Source: Paracoccaceae bacterium (lineage in GTDB: Bacteria > Pseudomonadota > Alphaproteobacteria > Rhodobacterales > Rhodobacteraceae). Taken from it: a stretch of 5,943 nucleotides of DNA. The notes below the pieces were generated by a model. The model was not told the origin of the DNA. It was given only the letters and a program-made list of their open reading frames with translations, and ran no database searches. Location: positions 1-5,943 of the forward strand of contig JAOUMG010000143.1 in NCBI GenBank assembly GCA_029881635.1, given 5' to 3'. Positions 1 to 5,780 of the stretch are shown piece after piece (position 1 is the first letter of the stretch; each line of letters starts with the position of its first letter). Position numbers and translations under genes: made by a program.

Positions 1-1
1 G

Positions 2-571
2 CCATGGCTGCAACGCAGGGTGATCCCGATCGGCAGCTACATCATCGCGACCGAGGAATTGCCCGCCGCGCTTGTTGATCGACTTTTCCCGACCGACCGC
101 ATCGCCAGCGATACCTGCAAGGTGATTTATTACTATCGCACCTCGCCTGACCGTAAGCGGATCCTGTTTGGCGGTCGGGTTTCGGCCAAGGAAACCAATC
201 CGGTCATCAGCGGACCGAAGCTTTATGCCGACATGTGCCGCATTTTCCCCGACCTTCAGGGCTACAAGGTTAGCCATTCGTGGATGGGTACGGTCGCCTA
301 CACCTTTGATGAACTGGCACATACCGGCACCCATAACGGTGTTCATTACGCAATGGGATATTGCGGATCAGGCGTGTCGATGGCCAGCTATCTCGGGATG
401 CGGCTGGGCCAGAAAGTCCTGGGTCTGAAAGAGGGTGCCACCGCATTCGATGGCCTGCCATTCCCGACCCGCCCGCTTTATCACGGCAACCCCTGGTTTC
501 TGCCGGCCACGGTGGCCTGGTACCGCTGGCAGGACCGGATGCAATACCAAAAGGCTGCGGCGGCGGCATGA
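2..571 (+). CDS. FAD-dependent oxidoreductase (DAO family, gamma-glutamylputrescine oxidase-like), C-terminal part
   Basis: The gene enters from the left edge already open in this frame (first visible residues PWLQRRVIPIGSYIIATEEL), so its start and N-terminal FAD-binding Rossmann motif lie outside the window; 189 residues are visible. The visible part resembles the C-terminal half of DAO-fold flavoenzymes (PF01266). It has a PIGSYIIATE strand, an YYYRTSPDRKRILFGGR segment, a HSWMGTVAYTFDELAH segment and a late GYCGSGVSMASYLG loop (visible residues about 119-132), which corresponds to the glycine-rich stretch near the flavin in PuuB-type enzymes. Family members oxidise secondary or primary amines in the cytoplasm, giving an aldehyde, ammonia or amine, and H2O2. 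The importer that follows on the same strand, and the aldehyde dehydrogenase at the right edge, make gamma-glutamylputrescine or a related amine a reasonable substrate; this is inferred, and sarcosine- or glycine-oxidase-like activity cannot be excluded. The protein ends in a run of five alanines. Confidence 0.85.
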   Translation, partial: PWLQRRVIPIGSYIIATEELPAALVDRLFPTDRIASDTCKVIYYYRTSPDRKRILFGGRVSAKETNPVISGPKLYADMCRIFPDLQGYKVSHSWMGTVAYTFDELAHTGTHNGVHYAMGYCGSGVSMASYLGMRLGQKVLGLKEGATAFDGLPFPTRPLYHGNPWFLPATVAWYRWQDRMQYQKAAAAA

Positions 572-579
572 CATTCAAG

Positions 580-610
580 GCCGGGCGGTCAATCCGCCGA
601 CCCGCCCGGC
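580..610 (+). promoter_or_regulatory. Intercistronic GC-rich hairpin upstream of the binding-protein gene
   Basis: GCCGGGCGG (580-588) and CCGCCCGGC (602-610) form a perfect 9-bp inverted repeat with a 13-nt loop. A second, mutually exclusive pairing exists inside it: GGCGG (584-588) with CCGCC (594-598) around a 5-nt TCAAT loop. No U-run follows (the next bases are GAACAACAAC), so it is not a standard intrinsic terminator. It lies 8 nt after the oxidoreductase stop and 66 nt before the binding-protein start. A processing, stabilising or attenuating role in the shared transcript is inferred. Confidence 0.5.
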
Positions 611-666
611 GAACAACAACAGGCGAAACGAGCGCTGCCAACCCGGCGGCATACTAGAAAAACAGT

Positions 667-671
667 GGAGG
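667..671 (+). promoter_or_regulatory. Ribosome binding site deciding the start of the binding-protein gene
   Basis: GGAGG lies 5 nt before ATG 677. An in-frame GTG at 665 overlaps this Shine-Dalgarno sequence and would place four extra residues before the charged MKK start of the signal peptide, so ATG 677 is the preferred start. Confidence 0.8.
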
Positions 672-676
672 ATAGA

Positions 677-1717
677 ATGAAGAAAACTCTGACCATTTCA
701 ATGGCGGCAGCGCTTTTGGCGACAACCGCAATGGCGCAGGACAAGACCGTGACAATCGCCTCTTGGGGCGGGTCTTATCAGGAAGCACAGTCAAAGGCGC
801 TGTTTGTGCCTGCGTCGGCTGCGACCGGTATCACGGTCAAGGAAGAAACCTATGGTGGTATGTCGGATGTCAAACTGCAGGTTTCTTCGGGTGCGGTAAC
901 GCTCGATATCGTTGCATCGGGTTCCGGTTCGGCGGCACGTGCAGGGGCCGAAGGCTTGCTGGAGCCGCTCGACTATTCCATCATCGACGTGTCAACCTTC
1001 TACCCGACGCTGAAGTCTGAATTCTGCGTCGGCGGCGACGTGTTTTCGACTGTCTATGCCTGGAACACCGACACCTATGGCGATGCGGGTCCACAGAGCT
1101 GGGCCGATTTCTGGGATGTCGAGAAATTCCCAGGCAAGCGCGCTTACCGCAACAAGGTCGCCGGTGCGCTTGAACCCGCTATCATGGCCGACGGCGTGGC
1201 AATGGAGGATGTCTACACGGTGCTCGATTCCGAAGAAGGTATTGAGCGGGCGCTGAACAAGATCCGCGAACTCAAACCAAATATCGACGTGTTCTGGTCG
1301 TCAGGCGCGCAGCAGGCGCAGTTGATGAAGGATGGCGAAGTTGACATGACCACCGGCTGGAACGGCCGTTTTGACAATGCCGCCAAGGATGGCGCCAAGG
1401 TCAAATACAGCTTCAATCAGGCACTGCTCGATTATGACTGCTTTGCGATCCCGAAAGGTGCGCCGAACAAGGACACGGCGATGGCCTTCCTAGCTGAGAT
1501 TTCCAAGGCGGAATATCAGGACGACCTGCCGAAATACATTACCTACGGCCCGACCAATAAGGCCGCTTATGAGACCGGTGAGATTTCGGCTGAAACGGCC
1601 GCGATGCTGCCGTCGTCGCCCGAAAATGCGGCATTGCAGGTGCCGATTTCGCTGGAATGGTATGCTAAGTGGGAAACCATCGCCGACGAGATGTATCAGG
1701 AAATGCTGACCGAGTAA
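677..1717 (+). CDS. ABC transporter substrate-binding protein, spermidine/putrescine (PotD/PotF) class
   Basis: This 346-residue periplasmic binding protein would capture the substrate and deliver it to the permease pair encoded downstream. ATG 677 is preferred because GGAGG sits 5 nt upstream and the product then begins with a classic signal peptide: MKK, a hydrophobic core, and an AMA|QD cleavage site after residue 20. The mature part starts with TVTIASWGGSYQEAQ and has the two-lobe SBP_bac_8 layout (PF13416). Recognisable pieces are a YGGMSDVKLQV segment near residues 59-69, VYAWNTDTYGD near 126-136, TTGWNGR near 225-231 and DYDCFAIPKGAPN near 252-264, all typical of PotD/PotF relatives and of usual length. 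The mature protein has only two cysteines (117 and 255), which could form a disulfide. Polyamine specificity is inferred from the ATPase and permease class and the amine-catabolic neighbours; related amino-acid or opine binders look similar. Confidence 0.88.
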   Translation: MKKTLTISMAAALLATTAMAQDKTVTIASWGGSYQEAQSKALFVPASAATGITVKEETYGGMSDVKLQVSSGAVTLDIVASGSGSAARAGAEGLLEPLDYSIIDVSTFYPTLKSEFCVGGDVFSTVYAWNTDTYGDAGPQSWADFWDVEKFPGKRAYRNKVAGALEPAIMADGVAMEDVYTVLDSEEGIERALNKIRELKPNIDVFWSSGAQQAQLMKDGEVDMTTGWNGRFDNAAKDGAKVKYSFNQALLDYDCFAIPKGAPNKDTAMAFLAEISKAEYQDDLPKYITYGPTNKAAYETGEISAETAAMLPSSPENAALQVPISLEWYAKWETIADEMYQEMLTE

Positions 1718-1732
1718 TCGATTCCAGCATCA

Positions 1733-1767
1733 TCAGGCGGCGGGCACACTCCCTGTCCGCCGCCTGA
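1733..1767 (+). promoter_or_regulatory. Strong intercistronic stem-loop between binding-protein and ATPase genes
   Basis: TCAGGCGGCGG (1733-1743) pairs perfectly with CCGCCGCCTGA (1757-1767). The stem extends inward by G-U, C-G and A-T pairs to 14 bp, closing a 7-nt loop (1747-1753). No U-tract follows. The hairpin begins 15 nt after the binding-protein stop and ends 3 nt before the Shine-Dalgarno sequence of the ATPase gene. In binding-protein-dependent transport operons such stem-loops are known to protect the upstream message from 3' exonucleases and raise binding-protein output; partial termination or reduced ATPase translation is also possible. Confidence 0.7.
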
Positions 1768-1770
1768 ATG

Positions 1771-1776
1771 GGAAGG
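1771..1776 (+). promoter_or_regulatory. Ribosome binding site supporting a TTG start for the ATPase gene
   Basis: GGAAGG is placed 7 nt before TTG 1784. No ATG or GTG start lies in frame near it, and the ABC domain begins within about ten residues of this TTG, so the site fixes a rare initiation codon. Confidence 0.7.
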
Positions 1777-1783
1777 TGACGTA

Positions 1784-2872
1784 TTGACAGATAAAGCGAA
1801 AGACGCGCTACCGATAACGGTACGCAATGTGACCAAGACATATGGCAAGGTTTTCGCGCTTAATGATGTTTGTTTGGATATCAAAAGCGGGGAATTCCTG
1901 ACCCTGCTTGGGCCTTCAGGCTCGGGCAAGACGACGCTGTTGATGGTGCTGGCTGGCTTCACCCGGCCCGATAGTGGCAGTCTGATGTTTGGCGACCGCG
2001 AGGTCATTCGCACTGCGCCGCACCTGCGCGATGTGGGTATGGTGTTTCAGAACTATGCGCTTTTCCCGCATATGACAGTGGCCGGAAATGTCGGCTACCC
2101 GCTACGTCTGCGCAAAATTGGCAAGTCCGAGATGGATGAGCGGATCAACCGAGCGCTGGAAACCGTGCAGCTTGGCGGCTACGGCGACCGGAAGATCGAC
2201 CAGCTTTCCGGTGGTCAGAAGCAGCGCGTGGCCTTGGCGCGTTCGATCGTATTTGAACCGCGCATCCTGTTGATGGATGAACCCCTGTCCGCACTTGACA
2301 AGAAACTGCGTGACCGGATGCAGATCGAACTGCGTCATCTGCATGAAAAACTGGGCATGACCACCGTCTATGTCACCCATGACCAGCGCGAAGCGCTGAC
2401 CATGTCTGACCGTATTGCGGTGGTCAATTTCGGTCGCATCATGCAACTGGCAAACCCCCGCCAGCTTTACGATCAACCCGCCAACCGGTTTGTGGCTGAC
2501 TTTATCGGGGATTCGACCTTTCTACCCGTTACCCGAAACGGGAGCGGTGTCACATTTGATGGCGCTGCTCTGAAAACTACCAACCCGGTTCCCGATGCGG
2601 CATCGCTGCTTTTGATGCTGCGCCCGGAACGTGTCCGGTTGTTGAGTGGTGCGACGGGCGACAACATGAACACCTTTGCCGCAACAGTCTCCGAGCTTGT
2701 CTACCAAGGTGATAGTTATCTCATGTATGCGCAACTGCCGGATGGATCAGAGATCAGCCTGCGCGGGGCCGTCCGCGATGGCACTGTATCCGGGTTGCCA
2801 AAGGTGGGTGACCCGGTGACTCTGGGCCTTGACCCTGCTGACACAGTTGTCATCGACGGGACCGATAGCTGA
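1784..2872 (+). CDS. ABC transporter ATP-binding protein, PotA class
   Basis: This 362-residue cytoplasmic ATPase powers the importer. Every canonical motif is intact: Walker A GPSGSGKT (43-50), Q-loop glutamine 89 in VFQNYALFPH, signature LSGGQ (141-145), Walker B ILLMDEP (161-167), D-loop SALD (169-172) and switch histidine 199 in VTHD. The NPRQLYDQPANRFVADFIGDSTFL segment (about 224-247) leads into a C-terminal TOBE-type domain (about 278-355, containing LLMLRPERVRL), as expected for PotA/FbpC/MalK-like subunits of the polyamine/iron/sugar class. Translation begins at TTG, supported by GGAAGG 7 nt upstream. The gene follows the stem-loop at 1733-1767, and the first permease gene starts 1 nt after its stop. 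With PotB- and PotC-like permeases following, the polyamine class is the best match; the ATPase sequence alone does not settle the substrate. Confidence 0.93.
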   Translation: MTDKAKDALPITVRNVTKTYGKVFALNDVCLDIKSGEFLTLLGPSGSGKTTLLMVLAGFTRPDSGSLMFGDREVIRTAPHLRDVGMVFQNYALFPHMTVAGNVGYPLRLRKIGKSEMDERINRALETVQLGGYGDRKIDQLSGGQKQRVALARSIVFEPRILLMDEPLSALDKKLRDRMQIELRHLHEKLGMTTVYVTHDQREALTMSDRIAVVNFGRIMQLANPRQLYDQPANRFVADFIGDSTFLPVTRNGSGVTFDGAALKTTNPVPDAASLLLMLRPERVRLLSGATGDNMNTFAATVSELVYQGDSYLMYAQLPDGSEISLRGAVRDGTVSGLPKVGDPVTLGLDPADTVVIDGTDS

Positions 2873-2873
2873 T

Positions 2874-3758
2874 ATGAACACCCTCGCCACAAATGCCCCC
2901 GGACTAAGACGCGATGAAGGGATGGAGCGTTTGGCGCTTTTCGGTCTCGCCTCGCCCGCGTTGTTGCTGGTTATGGTGATACTCGTCATTCCGGTTGGCT
3001 GGCTTTTCTATCTGTCCTTCATCGGTGCGGATGGCCAGTTCTCGCTTGAAAACTATGCCAGAATGGTCGAACGCAAATCCTATTCCCGAATTTTCGTGAC
3101 CACTTTTCAAGTCAGTCTGTTGACTACCGGCCTTTGCATCGCGATCGGCTATCCGCTGGCCTACTTCATGTCGCAACTACCCACAAAGATCGCCAACCTG
3201 TGCCTGATCACGGTATTGCTGCCCTTTTGGACCTCGCTTCTGGTGCGCACCTATGCCTGGCTGGTGCTGCTGCAGAAACAGGGGTTGGTGAATAGCTGGG
3301 CGATATCGCTTGGGCTTTGGGATGAACCGATAAAAATCGTGCATAACATGACCGGCACGTTGATCGGCATGGTCCATATCATGCTGCCTTTCCTTATCCT
3401 GCCCGTCTATGGCGCCATGCGGGCGATTGACCGCGACTACCTCAAAGCCGCCTCGAACCTGGGGGCGAGCCCTAGCCGAGCGTTCTGGACCGTCTTCTTT
3501 CCTCTGTCGACCCCCGGTCTTTTCGCCGGTGCGCTCATGGTCTTTGTTCTATGTCTCGGCTTTTTCGTGACACCTGCTGTCTTGGGGGGCGGCAAAGTTA
3601 TCCTGGTCTCGATGAAGATCGTGTCGAACATCGAACTCTTCGTGAACTGGGGTGCGGCAAGCGCCATGGGCGTCGTGCTTTTGGTGCTTACAGTTGCTAT
3701 TCTTTGGATCGCCTCGCGGTTCTTGCGGTTGGAACAGATGACCGGCGGGGGCCACTGA
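2874..3758 (+). CDS. ABC transporter permease, PotB class
   Basis: This 294-residue inner-membrane protein forms half of the translocation channel. Six hydrophobic segments are visible, at roughly residues 24-48, 75-99, 106-131, 159-180, 210-236 and 262-282. The EAA loop that docks on the ATPase is seen as YLKAASNLGASPSRAFWTVF near 189-208, followed by FPLSTPG. SPALLLVMVILVIPVGWLFYLSF in the first segment, and PFWTSLLVRTYAW between the third segment and the channel, are typical of PotB/PotH relatives. ATG 2874 was chosen because it lies 1 nt after the ATPase stop, consistent with translational coupling, and gives a normal family length; no strong Shine-Dalgarno sequence precedes it. ATG 2922 is in frame and would remove 16 residues before the first membrane segment. 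Its stop overlaps the start of the second permease. Confidence 0.92.
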   Translation: MNTLATNAPGLRRDEGMERLALFGLASPALLLVMVILVIPVGWLFYLSFIGADGQFSLENYARMVERKSYSRIFVTTFQVSLLTTGLCIAIGYPLAYFMSQLPTKIANLCLITVLLPFWTSLLVRTYAWLVLLQKQGLVNSWAISLGLWDEPIKIVHNMTGTLIGMVHIMLPFLILPVYGAMRAIDRDYLKAASNLGASPSRAFWTVFFPLSTPGLFAGALMVFVLCLGFFVTPAVLGGGKVILVSMKIVSNIELFVNWGAASAMGVVLLVLTVAILWIASRFLRLEQMTGGGH

Positions 3759-4582
3759 TGCTGGCGTGGCTGAAATCTCCGGCGTCGGAAACGCAAGTAA
3801 CGCATGGACAGCGGCTCTGGCTTTATGTCTTTGCGATCATCACCATGATCCTGCTGGTTACACCGACTCTGATCGTGATCCCCATGTCATTTTCAGATTC
3901 GCAGTATCTGGAGTTTCCGCCGGAGGAATGGTCGCTGCGCTGGTACCGGCATTATTTCGGTTCTTCTGAATGGATGAACGCCACCGCCACCTCGCTCAAG
4001 GCGGCAGTTCTGACGATGCTGGTGGCGACGCCGGTTGGGGTTGTTGCCGCTTACGGTTTGCACGCCTCACAGATCAAATTCGTGCGTATGGCTTTTGTGC
4101 TGTTGATCACGCCGATGATGATCCCGGTAGTGCTGGTCGCCATCGGGGCTTTCTACGCCTATGTAAAGCTGAGCCTGCTTTACACCATAACCGGCCTCGT
4201 GCTCGCCCACACGATGCTGGCGCTGCCTCTGGTGCTTATCGTCACCGGATCGGCGTTGAAGGGTTATGACATGAACCAGGAATTGGCCGCGCGCAGCCTC
4301 GGGGCGCCGCGTTGGGTGGCGTTTGTGACGGTGACCTTGCCCCAGATCCGCTTTGCGGTTGTAACAAGCGCGCTGTTGTCCTTCCTGACGTCGTTTGACG
4401 AAGTCGTTGTGGCGATGTTTGTGTCGGGCGGCGATAATCCCACGCTGACACGCAATATGTTCAACGCGCTTCGCGATCAGATTGACCCGACGATTGCTTC
4501 CATTTCCACCATCATGATTGTGGTGACATCGCTTTTGATGGTGGTGGCGCAGGTCTTCGGGCGGGGTAAGTCCGGCGGATAG
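3758..4582 (+). CDS. ABC transporter permease, PotC class
   Basis: This 274-residue inner-membrane protein is the second half of the channel. A short cytoplasmic N-terminus leads to hydrophobic segments at about 20-43, 80-100, 108-134, 139-163, 199-221 and 246-265. The soluble stretch YLEFPPEEWSLRWYRHYFGS (about 50-69) after segment one is characteristic of PotC/PotI proteins. The EAA loop reads ELAARSLGAPRWVAFVTVTLP (about 175-195). The gene starts at ATG 3758 in a TGATG junction sharing one base with the stop of the preceding permease, implying coupled translation and a 1:1 ratio. It is the last gene of the transport operon. No intrinsic terminator is visible before the AT-rich promoter region of the next unit. 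Confidence 0.92.
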   Translation: MLAWLKSPASETQVTHGQRLWLYVFAIITMILLVTPTLIVIPMSFSDSQYLEFPPEEWSLRWYRHYFGSSEWMNATATSLKAAVLTMLVATPVGVVAAYGLHASQIKFVRMAFVLLITPMMIPVVLVAIGAFYAYVKLSLLYTITGLVLAHTMLALPLVLIVTGSALKGYDMNQELAARSLGAPRWVAFVTVTLPQIRFAVVTSALLSFLTSFDEVVVAMFVSGGDNPTLTRNMFNALRDQIDPTIASISTIMIVVTSLLMVVAQVFGRGKSGG

Positions 4583-4600
4583 GGACGGCTCGCGGATTTC

Positions 4601-4629
4601 TTGACTTTTATCGTATCATATGATACGAA
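4601..4629 (+). promoter_or_regulatory. Putative promoter of the toxin-antitoxin operon
   Basis: This is an AT-rich island within GC-rich surroundings. TTGACT (4601-4606) matches a -35 box in 5 of 6 positions. With a 17-bp spacer the -10 would be TACGAA (4624-4629), a weak match. The better -10 candidate, TATGAT (4619-4624), lies only 12 bp from TTGACT and would need a poor -35 further upstream. Either way the predicted transcript starts at about 4631-4636, very close to the antitoxin start. Exact boxes are uncertain; the presence of a promoter here is well motivated. Confidence 0.55.
4611..4628. promoter_or_regulatory. 18-bp perfect palindrome, probable antitoxin operator
   Basis: TCGTATCATATGATACGA is a perfect inverted repeat with no central spacer, lying between the -35 candidate and the gene start and covering the possible -10 region. 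Xre-family antitoxins dimerise and repress their own promoters by binding such palindromes, so this is the likely operator. The 7-mer TCATATG recurs at 4638-4644, 22 bp downstream of the copy at 4616-4622. Binding by the adjacent antitoxin is inferred, not shown. Confidence 0.65.
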
Positions 4630-4641
4630 TGCTCAAGTCAT

Positions 4642-5079
4642 ATGGAAAATCACATGCCCGCCACTGCCTACCTCCATTCGATGGAACCTGATCCGGAAGG
4701 CGTCATGCCCCTGTCTCAAGGTGACCAGATTCAGGCGGTCATCAAGGCTGTGGTGCGCACCGCCGATCACTGGCAACTGACCAATGCCGAAGCGGCCGCT
4801 CTTTTCGATGTTCCCAGCGCGACCTGGGGACGGATGAAGGCAGGGGCCTATAAAGGTACGCTCGATCAGGACAAGGTGACCCGGGCAAGTCTGATGATCG
4901 GGCTGTTCAAGGGCTTGCGGCTTTTGTTCAATGGTCCGCTGACCTATGGTTGGCCAAAAACGCCCAATACCGGTGCGGGTTTCGATGGCAAGACCCCCGT
5001 CGCGGTGATGATCGCCGGCGGCATCCCGGCAATGCTTCGGGTGCGCCAGCATATCGACGCACTTCGGGGGGGCGTGTGA
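4642..5079 (+). CDS. Antitoxin of RES-Xre toxin-antitoxin pair (MbcA/ParS-like, DUF2384)
   Basis: The 145-residue product would bind and neutralise the RES toxin and repress its own operon. Residues about 45-66 (LTNAEAAALFDVPSATWGRMK) look like an Xre-type helix-turn-helix. The C-terminal part, about 83-143, has the features of the MbcA/ParS toxin-binding domain (PF09722): a SLMIGLFKGLRLLFNGPL helix, a YGWPKTPN turn, then FDGKTPVAVMIAGGIPAMLRVRQHIDAL, close to the family's typical GxxPLxxMxxGG ending. The length is normal for the family. The start is uncertain. ATG 4642 has no clear Shine-Dalgarno sequence and would be almost leaderless, whereas in-frame ATG 4654 has GGAAAA about 5-8 nt upstream and would give 141 residues. 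The last codons overlap the toxin gene by 4 nt, as expected for tightly coupled antitoxin-toxin translation. Confidence 0.88.
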   Translation: MENHMPATAYLHSMEPDPEGVMPLSQGDQIQAVIKAVVRTADHWQLTNAEAAALFDVPSATWGRMKAGAYKGTLDQDKVTRASLMIGLFKGLRLLFNGPLTYGWPKTPNTGAGFDGKTPVAVMIAGGIPAMLRVRQHIDALRGGV

Positions 5080-5780
5080 CGGCGCTTGCAGATATTCCGG
5101 TCTGCGACTTTGCCGCTACTTCCACCATACGGCTTATCGCGACCGCCTATGTCGATGAACCGGCACTTGGCCCGCTGGCCGACAGCCCGGCAGATCTGGC
5201 GGTTCTGGAAGCTGTAGAAGGACTGACCTCGGCCCGTCGCGCTAAACTGCCGCCTTTGCCTGGTGGTATATCTGCCAGCGAACTTCTAGGTGAATGGCAT
5301 GGTTATGGCTGGACCTACATCAACGCCGCTTTCTGCTATACCCGCGCGACCGGCAACCGGTTTAACGGCCCTGAAAGAGGTGCTTGGTATGCGTGTCACG
5401 GTCGGCATGCCGCCGCAACGGCACAGGCCGAAGTGGCCTGGCATCTGAGCCGTGAACTGACGGCAACCGGGGTTTTCGACAATGTCACAGCCTACCGGGA
5501 ACTGGTCGCGGGGTTCATGACCCGGTTCCATGATCTTCGCGCCCTTGGCCCCTTGCCATGTCTCGACGCTGATCCGGCGGTGGCCTATGACGCAGGACAA
5601 TTGTTGGCGCGGCAGGTTCTTGGGGCTGGCGGGAACGGCGTTCTTTACCCCTCGGCCCGGCGTAAGGGCGGGCATTGCCTTGCTGCTTTCCGTCCTCATC
5701 TGGTGCAGAATGTCCGGCAGGGGCAAACTTGGCAATTCACCTGGAAAGGCAGTGCCAGACCGGAAATCCGCCCGATCTAA
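5076..5780 (+). CDS. RES-domain toxin (NAD+-dependent/NAD+-degrading, MbcT/ParT-like)
   Basis: This 234-residue protein belongs to the RES family (PF08808). Characterised members act in the cytoplasm on NAD+, either phosphorolysing it (MbcT) or using it to ADP-ribosylate a host enzyme (ParT). Family signatures visible are an N-terminal arginine in TIRLIATAY (R19), the LEAVEGLT segment (44-51), the core GNRFNGPERGAWYA (93-106) with R95 and Y105, a downstream glutamate in AQAEVAWHL (E119), and the C-terminal VLYPSARRKGGHCLAAFRP (189-207) with S193. The expected active-site Arg, Tyr, Glu and Ser are therefore all present and the toxin looks intact. R19 and R95 are far apart, as in the longer, roughly 230-residue RES subgroup. 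GTG 5076 is the chosen start: it overlaps the antitoxin stop by 4 nt, follows a G-run at 5065-5072, and no other start lies before the domain. Which NAD+ chemistry it performs cannot be told from sequence. Confidence 0.88.
   Translation: MTALADIPVCDFAATSTIRLIATAYVDEPALGPLADSPADLAVLEAVEGLTSARRAKLPPLPGGISASELLGEWHGYGWTYINAAFCYTRATGNRFNGPERGAWYACHGRHAAATAQAEVAWHLSRELTATGVFDNVTAYRELVAGFMTRFHDLRALGPLPCLDADPAVAYDAGQLLARQVLGAGGNGVLYPSARRKGGHCLAAFRPHLVQNVRQGQTWQFTWKGSARPEIRPI

Noticed and set aside
270..641. 123-codon minus-strand open frame over the oxidoreductase 3' end
   Set aside because: Low-complexity Arg/Pro-rich translation opposite a conserved coding region; no ribosome site or domain seen.
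652..657. TACTAG as a -10 box for the binding-protein gene
   Set aside because: No -35-like sequence lies 16-18 bp upstream (around 629-635 it is GC-rich), so a separate promoter is not supported.
1784..1789. TTGACA, an exact -35 consensus
   Set aside because: It coincides with the TTG start codon and second codon of the ATPase, and no reasonable -10 occurs 16-18 bp downstream.
2829..2873. Upstream TTG start for the first permease
   Set aside because: It would overlap the ATPase gene by 44 nt without a ribosome site; ATG 2874, 1 nt after the ATPase stop, gives a normal permease N-terminus.
3551..3757. Upstream extension of the second permease
   Set aside because: The extra 69 residues are out-of-frame reading of the first permease and are not membrane-permease-like; the TGATG junction at 3756-3760 marks the real start.
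4583..4600. Possible terminator after the second permease
   Set aside because: Only 4-bp complementarities were found and there is no stem followed by a T-run; the short T-stretch at 4606-4609 lacks a preceding hairpin.
4950..5075. Upstream TTG start for the RES toxin
   Set aside because: It would overlap the antitoxin's conserved toxin-binding domain by over 120 nt and add an Arg-rich non-conserved stretch; GTG 5076 fits the usual 4-nt overlap.
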